Below the pieces are notes generated by a model. The model was not told the DNA's origin. It saw only the letters and a program-made list of their open reading frames with translations, and made no database searches. Shown here piece after piece: positions 1 through 8,740 of a stretch of DNA of 64,000 bases. The DNA is from Polaribacter irgensii 23-P (lineage in GTDB: Bacteria > Bacteroidota > Bacteroidia > Flavobacteriales > Flavobacteriaceae), in contig NZ_CH724148.1 of the NCBI RefSeq assembly GCF_000153225.1, positions 314,640-378,639 on the forward strand, written 5' to 3'. The first letter of the stretch is position 1. Each line of letters begins with the position of its first letter. A program made the position numbers and the translations under genes.

Positions 1-747
1 AGAGATTGCATCTGCTGTATGGGGTGCTGTGCAAATCCCATCAATATTTACAAAATGATTGCTTCTTTGCATGACGAAAACAATCACATTACCATACCTG
101 GCTTTTATGACAATGTAGAAGAATTGTCTACAACAGAAAGAGCAGTAATGGCAAAAGCTCCTTTTTCTTTAAAAAACTACGAAAAATCTATAGCAATTGG
201 AGCTGTTTATGGTGAAAATGGATATTCGACGAATGAGAGAAACTCCATAAGACCTACCTTAGATGTAAACGGAATTTGGGGAGGATATATTGGCGAGGGT
301 GCAAAAACGGTCATTGCAAGCAAAGCATTTGCGAAAATTTCGATGCGTTTGGTACCAAACCAAGATTGGAGAGAAATCACCGAATTATTCAAAAATCATT
401 TTGAAAGTATCGCGCCAGCAGCTGTAAAAGTCGTGGTAAAACCACATCATGGGGGCCAAGGTTATGTAACTCCTACAGATAACATCGCTTACCAAGCAGC
501 AAGCAAAGCGTATGAAACTAGTTTTGGTAAAACACCAATTCCACAAAGAAGTGGGGGGAGTATTCCTATTGTTGCTTTGTTTGAACAACATCTAAAAAGT
601 AAAACAATTTTAATGGGATTTGGCTTAGATTCTGATGCTATTCATTCTCCAGACGAGCACTTTGGAATCTGGAATTACCTTAAAGGTATTGAGACCATTC
701 CGTATTTTTATAAATATTTCACTGAATTGTCAAAAAAAAATAACTAG
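1..747 (+). CDS. M20 family metallopeptidase (dipeptidase), C-terminal part, cut by window start
   Basis: This is the last ~248 residues of an M20 zinc peptidase, which hydrolyses dipeptides or short peptides in the cytosol. The reading frame is open from base 1. The segment covers the dimerisation (lid) domain and the end of the catalytic domain. The RSGGSIP stretch and the late D-A-I-H-S-P-D-E-H motif, which carries a zinc-ligand histidine in the family, are intact; the N-terminal zinc ligands lie outside the window. The stop is TAG at 745-747, 7 bases before the next gene, so the two are probably co-transcribed. Odd point: the first ~12 codons read RDCICCMGCCANP where the family has an RD-x-HS-x-x-YGGAVANP-like motif, which looks like several small deletions at the extreme end of the sequence. 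Family assignment is firm; exact substrate is unknown. Confidence 0.9.
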   Translation, partial: RDCICCMGCCANPINIYKMIASLHDENNHITIPGFYDNVEELSTTERAVMAKAPFSLKNYEKSIAIGAVYGENGYSTNERNSIRPTLDVNGIWGGYIGEGAKTVIASKAFAKISMRLVPNQDWREITELFKNHFESIAPAAVKVVVKPHHGGQGYVTPTDNIAYQAASKAYETSFGKTPIPQRSGGSIPIVALFEQHLKSKTILMGFGLDSDAIHSPDEHFGIWNYLKGIETIPYFYKYFTELSKKNN

Positions 748-754
748 AAATCTT

Positions 755-3082
755 ATGAAAATAGCCCTACCGAAGATAGTACTGTTTGGTATCTTTTTTA
801 TGTTGCTGGTAAATTGTTCTAATTCGAAAGAACGAAAACAATTTACTGTTGCAGAATATGAAGCCGCAGCAAAACATATGGACAGAAATTTGTATTCTTT
901 GGTTTACAACCAAGTTTCTGAACGTTCATTTGTAAATGGAAATAAACTATTTTATTCAACCACAAACAAGGACGGAAAAAAGTTCGTTCTCGTGGATGTC
1001 ACCTCTAAGACAAAAGAAGCTGCATTTGACCATAAAAAATTAGCTAAAGTATTGTCCTTAGAAATGAACCAAAAAATAAAAGCAACGGCTTTACCAATTT
1101 CAAATATTTCTTTTTCTAAAAATTTAAAACAGCTCTATTTTACAGCTTCCAAACAAAAATATTCCTACCATTTAGAATTGTTTTCACTGTCTGCAGTTTC
1201 ATCAGGAAGAAAAAGTGCAAGTAAAAATGAACACGTTTCTCCAAACGGCAAGCTAGCTGCATATATAAATAATTTTAATCTTTGGATTCGAAATATAGAA
1301 ACGAATAAGAAAACACAACTTACTTTTAATGGTAAAAAAGACTATGGCTACGCCACTAACAATGCAGGTTGGACTAAGAGCGATGGAGCTGTTTTAAAAT
1401 GGTCTCCAAATTCTGATAAGATTGCCACCTTTCAGCAAGATGCTAGAGGCGTTGGTATGATGTATTTAACCTCTACAAACGTCGGCCACCCGAGATTAGA
1501 GGCCTGGAAACATCCACTTCCTGGAGATACAGAAATATTCAAAATTGAACGTGTTATTATTCATTTGGGAAAAAGACCAAAAGTAGTGCGTTTAAAAATG
1601 GCTCCAGATCTTCAAAGAGGCTCTACAACGGACCATATTGCCGATAGAAGTAATGAATTATTAGATGCACAATGGAGTGAGGAAGGAATAAAATTTGCAT
1701 TTGTTTCCGGTTCTAGAGATCACAAAATTGCGCATTTACAAATTGCTGACGCCAATACAGGTATTGTTACCTCTATCCATAAAGAAGAAGTGGACACCTA
1801 CTATGAATCTGGAGTTAATCATGAAAACTGGAAAGTCTTATTTGACTCCAATGAATTTATCTGGTATTCAGAAAAAACAAATTGGGGCCATATTTACTTG
1901 TATGATCTGGAAACTAAAAAGCTAAAAAATCAAATTACTTCTGGTACTTTTATTGTAAAGCAAGTCCAACATATTGATACAGAAAATAGATTCATTTATT
2001 TTTCTGCAGGTGGAAAAGAAACGGGAAACCCGTATCATGATTACCATTACAAAATAAATTTTGACGGCAGTATTATCACCAATTTAACCCCTTCTAAAGG
2101 AACACATACGGTCACCTTTTCAGATGATTACTCGCTGTTGGTTGACACCTACTCAACAACTACCAACCCACCAATTGCTGTTTTAAGAAATGGGAATGGA
2201 GAAGAAATCATGAATTTAGAAACGGCCGATATTTCTGTATTAAAAGAAAATAACTGGCAAGAGCCCATTGAGTTTTCTGTCAAAGCACGTGATGAAAAAA
2301 CAGATATTTATGGAATTATGTGTATTCCTTCTGATTACGATGCCACAAAAAAATACCCTGTTTTAAATTATATTTATCCGGGGCCACAATCTGGGAGTGT
2401 CGGTGATTATCGTTTTAAACCTGTTTGGAGAGATTTTCAAGCAGTTGCAGAGTTAGGTTTTATGGTAGTTGCTGTTGACGCTATGGGAACACCAATGCGT
2501 TCTAAATCTTTTCATGATGCCTATTATGGAAATATGGGCGATAATGGTTTACCAGATAATATTACTGCAATTAAACAACTTGCAGAAAAATATCCAGGAA
2601 TGGATCTTGAAAAAGTTGGAATCTGGGGCCATTCTGGTGGCGGATTTGCATCTACAAGAGCTGTTTTTACATATCCTGAGTTTTATGACGTTGCAGTTTC
2701 TGGTTCAGGAAATCACGACAATAGAAATTATGAGGCAGATTGGGGAGAAAAATGGCAAGGACTTCTCATTGCCGGCAATATGGAGGGAAAAACAGACGGA
2801 ACTACAAATTATGACAATCAAGCAAATCAATTATTTGCGAAAGATCTAAAAGGGAAATTGTTAATTACACATGGAACTATGGATGATAATGTCCCCCCTT
2901 CAAACACATTGTTAGTCGTTGAGGCCTTAATTAAAGCAAACAAAGATTTTGATATGATTTTTTATCCAAATCAGAGACACGGCTATGGAAATATGACAAA
3001 ATACATGACTAGAAAACGTTGGGATTATTTTGTAACTCATTTATTGGACGCAAAACCAGCAAAAGGTTTTCAGTTAAAATAA
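755..3082 (+). CDS. S9 family prolyl oligopeptidase / DPP-IV-like lipoprotein
   Basis: A 775-residue serine peptidase of the dipeptidyl-peptidase IV type, expected to cleave X-Pro dipeptides from peptides in the periplasm or at the outer membrane. The frame is open upstream, but ATG 755 is chosen because it begins a lipoprotein signal peptide (MKIALPK..., lipobox LVNC, Cys 21). The first ~480 residues form the beta-propeller (DPPIV_N) domain and the C-terminal ~250 the alpha/beta-hydrolase. The triad is visible: Ser627 in GHSGGG, an Asp at 710-711 in HGTMDDNVPP, and His742 in RHGYG. It follows the M20 peptidase by 7 bp and precedes an M1 peptidase, giving a peptide-utilisation cluster. The length fits the family. 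Family is certain; lipid anchoring is inferred from the lipobox. Confidence 0.95.
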   Translation: MKIALPKIVLFGIFFMLLVNCSNSKERKQFTVAEYEAAAKHMDRNLYSLVYNQVSERSFVNGNKLFYSTTNKDGKKFVLVDVTSKTKEAAFDHKKLAKVLSLEMNQKIKATALPISNISFSKNLKQLYFTASKQKYSYHLELFSLSAVSSGRKSASKNEHVSPNGKLAAYINNFNLWIRNIETNKKTQLTFNGKKDYGYATNNAGWTKSDGAVLKWSPNSDKIATFQQDARGVGMMYLTSTNVGHPRLEAWKHPLPGDTEIFKIERVIIHLGKRPKVVRLKMAPDLQRGSTTDHIADRSNELLDAQWSEEGIKFAFVSGSRDHKIAHLQIADANTGIVTSIHKEEVDTYYESGVNHENWKVLFDSNEFIWYSEKTNWGHIYLYDLETKKLKNQITSGTFIVKQVQHIDTENRFIYFSAGGKETGNPYHDYHYKINFDGSIITNLTPSKGTHTVTFSDDYSLLVDTYSTTTNPPIAVLRNGNGEEIMNLETADISVLKENNWQEPIEFSVKARDEKTDIYGIMCIPSDYDATKKYPVLNYIYPGPQSGSVGDYRFKPVWRDFQAVAELGFMVVAVDAMGTPMRSKSFHDAYYGNMGDNGLPDNITAIKQLAEKYPGMDLEKVGIWGHSGGGFASTRAVFTYPEFYDVAVSGSGNHDNRNYEADWGEKWQGLLIAGNMEGKTDGTTNYDNQANQLFAKDLKGKLLITHGTMDDNVPPSNTLLVVEALIKANKDFDMIFYPNQRHGYGNMTKYMTRKRWDYFVTHLLDAKPAKGFQLK

Positions 3083-3170
3083 CATGCTTATAACGCTTGC
3101 TTAAACAGGAATTATAAACATCAAGACCTCGGTTAAAACAGTCCGAACTATAATTTAATAAAATTATAAC

Positions 3171-4820
3171 ATGAAACATCCCTTTTATCTGCACCTCTTT
3201 TTTATCGTTATTTGTTCTTTAAATCTTCAAGCACAAGGTTTGTTAACTGAAAAAGATATTTTTTCAAGACAAGATACACTGAGAGGCTCTATAACACCCG
3301 AAAGAGTTTGGTGGGATTTGACCTATTATCACTTAGAGGTCACTGTAGCACCTGATAAAAAATATATTTCAGGAAAAAACACAATTAAATATACCGTTTT
3401 AAATGTGTACCAGACAATGCAAATTGATTTGCAAACACCCTTGCAGATGACAAAAGTTACGCAAGATGGCAAAGAATTAGCGATTATTCATGAAGGAAAT
3501 GCGCACTTTATTAAACTTACAAAAGCACAGGTAATTGGCAACACAGAGAGTATTATTGTGCACTATGAAAGCAATCCGAAAGAAGCTGTTAACGCTCCTT
3601 GGGATGGCGGATTTTCATGGAAAAAAGACAAAAATGGCAATCACTTTATAGCCACTTCCTGTCAAGGCTTGGGTGCGAGTGTTTGGTGGCCCTGCAAAGA
3701 CCATATGTATGACGAAGTAAAAAGCATGCGGATTAGCGTTACAGTTCCCAGTCATTTAATGGATGTTTCTAATGGTAGATTGGAAAGTATAGAAGACCAT
3801 GGCACTACTAAAACGTACAACTGGTTTGTAAATAATCCAATAAACAATTATGGCGTAAATGTAAATATTGGAGATTATACTCATTTTTCTGAGACCTTTG
3901 ATGGAGAAAAGGGTCCTTTGGACATGGATTATTATGTGCTAAAATACAATCTCGCAAAGGCAAAAAAACAATTTACCGATGCTCCCAAAATGATGAAGGC
4001 TTTTGAGCATTGGTTTGGACCCTATCCTTTCTATAAAGATGGTTATAAGCTCGTAGAAGTTCCTTATTTGGGGATGGAACACCAAAGTTCAGTCACCTAT
4101 GGAAATGAATTTAAACAAGGGTATTTAGGGAGCGATTTATCCGGCACAGGTTGGGGGTTAAAATTCGATTTTATAATTATTCACGAATCTGGTCATGAGT
4201 GGTTTGCAAATAACATTACAGACATCGATGCCGCAGATATGTGGATTCATGAAAGTTTTACCAACTATTCTGAAAGCCTATTTTTAGACTATTATTATGG
4301 TAAAAAAGCAGCGTCTGAATATGTGATTGGTCTTCGAAAATCGATTGCCAATAAAACACCTATTATTGGCACCTACAATGTAAATAAAAGTGGATCATCA
4401 GATATGTACAATAAAGGTGGAAACCTATTACACACCTTAAGGCAACTAATTGATAATGACAAAAAATGGCGCCTTATTCTTAGAAAAATGAATGCTCAAT
4501 TTTATCATCAAACAGTCAAGACAAAACAGATAGAAGATTTTTTAAGTACAGAAACTGGTTTTGATTTGAATCCATTTTTCAATCAATATTTAAGAACTAT
4601 TAAGATACCAACTCTTGCCCACAAAATTGAAAACGACACTTTAAAATATCGTTGGACGAATACAGTTCCTAATTTTGAAATGCCTTTAAAAACTACTATT
4701 AATGGTAAAGAAAAATGGATCTACCCAGCAAGTAATTGGAAAAGTTTAGCGCTAAAATCAGCCGGTACTAGTTTTCTAATTGATGAAAATTTCTATGTTT
4801 TTAATAAAAAAGTAGATTAA
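3171..4820 (+). CDS. M1 family zinc aminopeptidase, exported
   Basis: A 549-residue gluzincin of the M1 aminopeptidase family. It has a signal peptide (MKHPFYLHLFFIVICSLNLQAQ) and so acts outside the cytosol, probably trimming N-terminal residues from peptides. The zinc site is complete: HESGH at 338-342 and Glu361 in WIHESFTN, the standard HExxH-18-E spacing. The substrate-anchoring exopeptidase motif, usually GxMEN, reads GMEHQS, with His in place of Asn; this variant is familiar in Bacteroidota M1 proteins. The protein is shorter than animal or E. coli PepN because it lacks the long C-terminal helical domain. It lies 88 bp after the S9 peptidase on the same strand and probably shares its role in peptide use. 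Its 3' end converges on the cyclophilin gene. Confidence 0.94.
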   Translation: MKHPFYLHLFFIVICSLNLQAQGLLTEKDIFSRQDTLRGSITPERVWWDLTYYHLEVTVAPDKKYISGKNTIKYTVLNVYQTMQIDLQTPLQMTKVTQDGKELAIIHEGNAHFIKLTKAQVIGNTESIIVHYESNPKEAVNAPWDGGFSWKKDKNGNHFIATSCQGLGASVWWPCKDHMYDEVKSMRISVTVPSHLMDVSNGRLESIEDHGTTKTYNWFVNNPINNYGVNVNIGDYTHFSETFDGEKGPLDMDYYVLKYNLAKAKKQFTDAPKMMKAFEHWFGPYPFYKDGYKLVEVPYLGMEHQSSVTYGNEFKQGYLGSDLSGTGWGLKFDFIIIHESGHEWFANNITDIDAADMWIHESFTNYSESLFLDYYYGKKAASEYVIGLRKSIANKTPIIGTYNVNKSGSSDMYNKGGNLLHTLRQLIDNDKKWRLILRKMNAQFYHQTVKTKQIEDFLSTETGFDLNPFFNQYLRTIKIPTLAHKIENDTLKYRWTNTVPNFEMPLKTTINGKEKWIYPASNWKSLALKSAGTSFLIDENFYVFNKKVD

Positions 4821-4846
4821 TCCAACCTACTATTTAAAACAAAATA

Positions 4847-5473
4847 TTATTTTAAAATGTATGCTTTTATAATGAAATCTGTTTTCGGGTATTTCTCGCG
4901 TATAAATTCATTTCCAAACTTTGAAATCGCTTCTTGTTTTCTTCCTAGCTGCCCTCCATAACCATCGTAAAACTTTAAAACATTCTCTTTTCCAGCAATT
5001 ACTCTTGCCACTACGGGAAATCCTATAACACCAGAATACGCCAGTTTATCTAGACGGTAATTGTCTTTTAAATTGATAAATATTTGATTAGACCGACTTT
5101 TTACACCGCCTCTAGCAAATGCAATTGTCATCGCGTCGCTTTTTAAAGTTACTGGTTCGTCGGCTATGCCACTGCGCTCCCAACTACTATTTACTAGCGT
5201 ATCATTGTGAATTCCAAATTGCGCTACAAAATTAGGAATTACTCTAAAAATAGAAATATCTTGATAATAGTTTTTTGTAATTAATTGAAACAATCTATCT
5301 ACACCATTTGGAGACCACACTCTTTTTGCTTCAATATCAAAGTTTCCTTGTGTAGTCTCAAAACGCGCTTTAAAAGTTTCAGGTGCCTCAATTTTTGTCC
5401 ATTTTTCTTTAAATAGTTTTGGACTACAATTACATAATAAAACAAGGATTACTCCATACACTACTTTTCTCAT
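4847..5473 (-). CDS. Cyclophilin-type peptidyl-prolyl cis-trans isomerase, lipoprotein
   Basis: A 208-residue cyclophilin that catalyses proline isomerisation during folding of exported proteins. ATG at 5473 is preferred over the TTG three codons upstream because it starts a short lipoprotein signal (MRKVVYG...LLCNC). The catalytic block FRVIPNFVAQFG carries the conserved Arg, and the later FARGG and QIFINL segments match the core of the fold. The family's active-site region is a little divergent (GIHND instead of GDxTxG), as is common in short bacterial cyclophilins. It stands alone on the minus strand, facing the peptidase cluster. Lipid anchoring to the periplasmic side of a membrane is inferred from the Cys after LLCN. 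Confidence 0.88.
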   Translation of the reverse strand: MRKVVYGVILVLLCNCSPKLFKEKWTKIEAPETFKARFETTQGNFDIEAKRVWSPNGVDRLFQLITKNYYQDISIFRVIPNFVAQFGIHNDTLVNSSWERSGIADEPVTLKSDAMTIAFARGGVKSRSNQIFINLKDNYRLDKLAYSGVIGFPVVARVIAGKENVLKFYDGYGGQLGRKQEAISKFGNEFIREKYPKTDFIIKAYILK

Positions 5474-5576
5474 ATCACTCAATTAAAAATGCGAAGATAG
5501 AAAAACCTTACTACTCTCTAAATGTGTAAAATTCATTATTTTGCTCTATACATATAGAATAAAGACTATTAGGACC

Positions 5577-5947
5577 ATGCAATCCTCTAACACCAAGGAA
5601 TAATTAATGCAGTATCTATGGAAACGTAACAAAGCATTTTTTTTAAGATTTATTAGAAGATTTCTCAGAACCAAGACCAGCAACTAAAACGGTAGCTAAC
5701 CTGTTAAAAAGAATTCATGATAAAAGTTTTATTACGTATTCATTGTTCGAGAAATCTAGAAAATATACTGCTCTGATTAAAAACCCGACTATTTTTCTAA
5801 GCATGTAAATAGTTTAATTAAAAACTTTTTTAATGATTCTGCAAGTCAGTTTGCATCTTTCTTTATCAAAGAAACCAATCTCACGACAGCGCAGTTAGAA
5901 GACTCAAAAAAATAATAGACAATCAAATTAAACAGCAACAAAAATGA
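5577..5947 (+). pseudogene. Decayed BlaI/MecI/CopY-type transcriptional repressor
   Basis: Joining three frames recovers a small winged-helix repressor of the BlaI/MecI family. The first frame starts at ATG 5577 and gives NTKE, an in-frame TAA at 5601-5603, then LMQYLWKRNKAF. The second frame (from 5647) gives DLLEDFSEPRPATKTVANLLKRI and FITYSLFEKSRKY. The third (from 5787) gives DYFSKHVNSLIKNFF, with another shift near 5905 before a final TGA at 5945-5947. The LMQYLW, PATKTVANLLKR and DYFSKH blocks are what a flavobacterial BlaI homologue looks like. One nonsense change and at least three frameshifts make it non-functional. The terminal ATGA overlaps the start of the next pseudogene, as in intact blaI-blaR1 operons. 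Confidence 0.8.
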
Positions 5948-6696
5948 CAATCTACCCACTAAAATCTGCAAGTTGTTTGGCTTTATTATTAATTTTTTAT
6001 CACGGTGCTCTAAAAAAAGAAAAGATACACCACTTAAATCGTTTTTATTTATTAGGAAGTGTTCTGTTTTCATTTTTAGTACTGCTAGCCTCTGTTAAGA
6101 CGAACACAAAGTAAGTAATTGTAGGGTCAATGAAATATTTTTACGTCCTGATTATGTAACTGCTTCCGAAATAATTATTAAAGACGCTACGCTTAACTAT
6201 TGGCAACTATTTATTGGTTTTACCTATTAATTTCTGTTCTCTTCTTAATTCGGTTTCATGTTAATTTATTTAAAATAAGCATAAAAAGAAATAGCAAGGC
6301 CACCTTAATTCTGGTCGAAGATCAAATTCTACCACCTACTTTTCGGAACTGTATATTTATTCATAAAATAGACTGCGTATATAATAAAACTGAAGATAAA
6401 CTCTTTACACACGAGTTAACGCATGTGACCCAAAACATCCCTTAGATATTTTAATTGTCGAATTGCTACAAGCCGTTTTTTGAATCAAACCACTTTTTAT
6501 ATTCTTAAGGAAAACGGTGCTGGTAAATCATGAGTTCTTAGCAGAGGAAAATGTAATCAATCAACATCAAAACACATTCAAATACCTGCATTTATTATTA
6601 AACAAAGCTACTTGGGAAAAAGACCTAAAAATAACAATGCTCCTACACCTCCCATTCCAAAATCACTAAAAAGAAGTAAATACGTATCAAAAATTA
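5944..6696 (+). pseudogene. Decayed BlaR1/MecR1-type M56 membrane metalloprotease
   Basis: The start ATG 5944 overlaps the repressor's TGA. The first frame (5944-6114) reads a typical BlaR1 N-terminal membrane segment, including CLALLLIFYHGALKKEKIHH and NRFYLLGSVLFSFLVLLASV. After frame changes one finds PDYVTASEIIIKDATLNYW (near 6150), RFHVNLFKI, LVEDQILPPTF, then LFTHELTHVTQ with the M56 zinc motif HELTH (around 6409-6430), then LDILIVELLQAVF, an in-frame TGA, and NHEFLAEENVINQHQNTF. The order matches M56 sensor proteases, which in intact systems cleave a BlaI repressor when a signal arrives. Several stops and shifts, and loss of the C-terminal sensor part after ~6600, show that it is dead. 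The boundary at the 3' end is approximate. Confidence 0.8.
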
Positions 6697-6697
6697 G

Positions 6698-6730
6698 AAA
6701 ACCGCATCAAATTAATTTTAATGCGGTTTT
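6698..6730. terminator. Bidirectional intrinsic terminator between M56 pseudogene and ftsZ
   Basis: A perfect 10-bp inverted repeat, AAAACCGCAT at 6698-6707 and ATGCGGTTTT at 6721-6730, separated by 13 AT-rich bases. It has A-runs on one side and T-runs on the other, so it can end transcription from both directions. It lies 22 bp after the ftsZ stop on the minus strand and so marks the end of the dcw operon. Confidence 0.8.
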
Positions 6731-6752
6731 ATTATACTGAGAAAAATAATTA

Positions 6753-8672
6753 TTAATCTACATTGTCATGTAAAAATGAGTTGTTCGATTTAAAATTTAT
6801 ACCATCCTCATCTGTTTGAATCGCTGTTTTAGACCTACTAATTGGCGCATCTACATTCAAATCTAACCCCTGTCTTTTATAAGCCGGCTGCCGCTCAATT
6901 TCATCTATATTTTTACTAAGTTGATCGTTGAACTTATAGTTGAATCCCTTCATTTTTTCGCGTCTCTCCTGCGCTCTTTTTTGAAGTTCGAGAATTGTCA
7001 AATCTAAAGGAGAAACTTCTTCACTTCTTGTTTCAATCGCGTTTATCTCTGACTGCGGCACTCTTGTTTTTAATTCAAATTGAATTTCTTCTTCAACAGC
7101 TTCAACCTGTATTTGTTTTACTGCTATCTGAGAACTTTTTCCAATAGTGGGCTTTGCGTCGAAATCTTCTAACACAAAACGTCTCTCCTCTGCCTTAGGC
7201 TCAGAAACAATTTCTTCTTCCTCAACAACCTCAATACTATTGATATCTATAGCAAGCTTTTCATTTTGTGTATATTTCACTTCTTCGGCGAACTTGACCT
7301 CTGTGTATGTATTTAATGGTAAATCAAATAATAAATCTGCTTGTATTTGTTCTGGAGCTTCATCGATCTTTTCCTCTACTGGAGTAATATTTGTAATAAT
7401 AAAATCTTCTTCAGACTCCAATGCTAAATAAACCTCATTATGAGAAACATCGGTATTTGAAATATTCTCAGAAGTCGGAATTAAATCCATTTCAGGCATT
7501 GATTGCTCGGCTTTAGTTGCAACATCCTCCTCCAAAGCATGTACTACTTTCTGATCAGAAACTGCAGCGATTGATTGGTCTATCGCAGTCCCTAGAGACG
7601 TCGTTTTGTGCTCAAAATTATAAGTCGCTTTTTGCTCGTCCTCTAAAGTGTGTACAATTTTTTTAACTTCTGTATTTGTTATTGTACTTTGCTGGTCTTT
7701 TGCAAAACCCGTCGCAACAATGGTCACAGCGATTGAATCTCCTAACTCCTCATCCTCGCCAATTCCCATAATAATATTGGCATCGTAACCTGCTTCATCT
7801 TGAATAAAGTCGTTAATTTCTCCTATTTCATCTAACGTTACCTCATTGGTGCCAGAAACAATCAACAGCAGCACATTTTTAGCACCTGTAATTTTGTTAT
7901 CATTTAACAATGGTGAATCTAACGCTTTTACAATCGCCGTTTTTGCTCTATCTACACCAGCTTCTTTGGCAGAACCCATAATCGCAGTTCCACTGTTAGA
8001 AAGTACCGTCTTAGCATCATGTAAATCAATATTTTGTTTGTAATGATGTGTAATTACTTCTGCAATTCCACGGGAAGCAGTAGATAAAACCTCGTCTGCC
8101 TTTGAAAAGCCAGCTTTAAAACCAAGATTCCCATATACCTCTCTTAATTTGTTGTTATTAATTACAATTAAAGAATCGACATTTTGTCGCAATTGATCTA
8201 TTCCCAACTGTGCCTGTGCAGAGCGTCTTCTTCCTTCAAAAGCAAATGGCATTGTTACGATACCCACCGTAAGAATGTTCATGTCTTTTGCAATTTTTGC
8301 AATGATTGGTGCTGCCCCTGTTCCTGTTCCGCCTCCCATTCCTGCAGTTATAAACACCATTTTTGTTTGGTTATTTAACATTTGCTGAATTTCTTGCATG
8401 CTCTCTTTGGCTGCTTGTGCACCGATTTCTGGATTTGCTCCTGCTCCCAAACCAGAAGTAAGGTTTGCTCCTAACTGAATTTTATTAGGAACTGGACTAT
8501 TTTCTAAAGCTTGTGCATCTGTATTGCAGATCACAAAGTCTACACCTCTTATTTGTTGGGTATACATGTGATTTACTGCATTACTTCCTCCTCCACCAAC
8601 ACCAATAACCTTAATCGTATTCGATTTCGTTTTTGGCATGTCAAATAAAATATTATCGAATTCTGCGCTCAT
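6753..8672 (-). CDS. ftsZ: Cell division protein FtsZ
   Basis: The 639-residue tubulin-like GTPase that polymerises into the division ring and recruits the divisome at midcell. The GTP-binding core occupies the first ~320 residues, with GGGGSNAV near 26-33 and the tubulin signature GGGTGTG at 113-119. Residues ~330-600 form a long, acidic, low-complexity linker, which is the usual flavobacterial architecture and explains the length well above the ~380 of E. coli. The extreme C-terminus (NFKSNNSFLHDNVD) is the conserved tail that in homologues contacts FtsA. It is the last gene of the dcw block, 68 bp after ftsA, and is followed by the hairpin at 6698-6730. Confidence 0.98.
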   Translation of the reverse strand: MSAEFDNILFDMPKTKSNTIKVIGVGGGGSNAVNHMYTQQIRGVDFVICNTDAQALENSPVPNKIQLGANLTSGLGAGANPEIGAQAAKESMQEIQQMLNNQTKMVFITAGMGGGTGTGAAPIIAKIAKDMNILTVGIVTMPFAFEGRRRSAQAQLGIDQLRQNVDSLIVINNNKLREVYGNLGFKAGFSKADEVLSTASRGIAEVITHHYKQNIDLHDAKTVLSNSGTAIMGSAKEAGVDRAKTAIVKALDSPLLNDNKITGAKNVLLLIVSGTNEVTLDEIGEINDFIQDEAGYDANIIMGIGEDEELGDSIAVTIVATGFAKDQQSTITNTEVKKIVHTLEDEQKATYNFEHKTTSLGTAIDQSIAAVSDQKVVHALEEDVATKAEQSMPEMDLIPTSENISNTDVSHNEVYLALESEEDFIITNITPVEEKIDEAPEQIQADLLFDLPLNTYTEVKFAEEVKYTQNEKLAIDINSIEVVEEEEIVSEPKAEERRFVLEDFDAKPTIGKSSQIAVKQIQVEAVEEEIQFELKTRVPQSEINAIETRSEEVSPLDLTILELQKRAQERREKMKGFNYKFNDQLSKNIDEIERQPAYKRQGLDLNVDAPISRSKTAIQTDEDGINFKSNNSFLHDNVD

Positions 8673-8740
8673 AATAACGTCTCTGTTATAATTTAATATT
8701 TTCTTATTTATTCTTCTTTATTCTGCTTCTCACATTACAA

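Noticed and set aside
635-754. N-terminal extension of the S9 peptidase
   Set aside because: It lies inside the M20 gene in another frame, and the lipoprotein signal starts at ATG 755.
6200-6445. An 81-codon open frame with HELTH that might be a small metalloprotease
   Set aside because: It is only a fragment of the M56 pseudogene; the flanking pieces in other frames complete the domain.
7147-8378. Several open frames on the plus strand across ftsZ
   Set aside because: They are antisense to a highly conserved gene and have no recognisable protein features.
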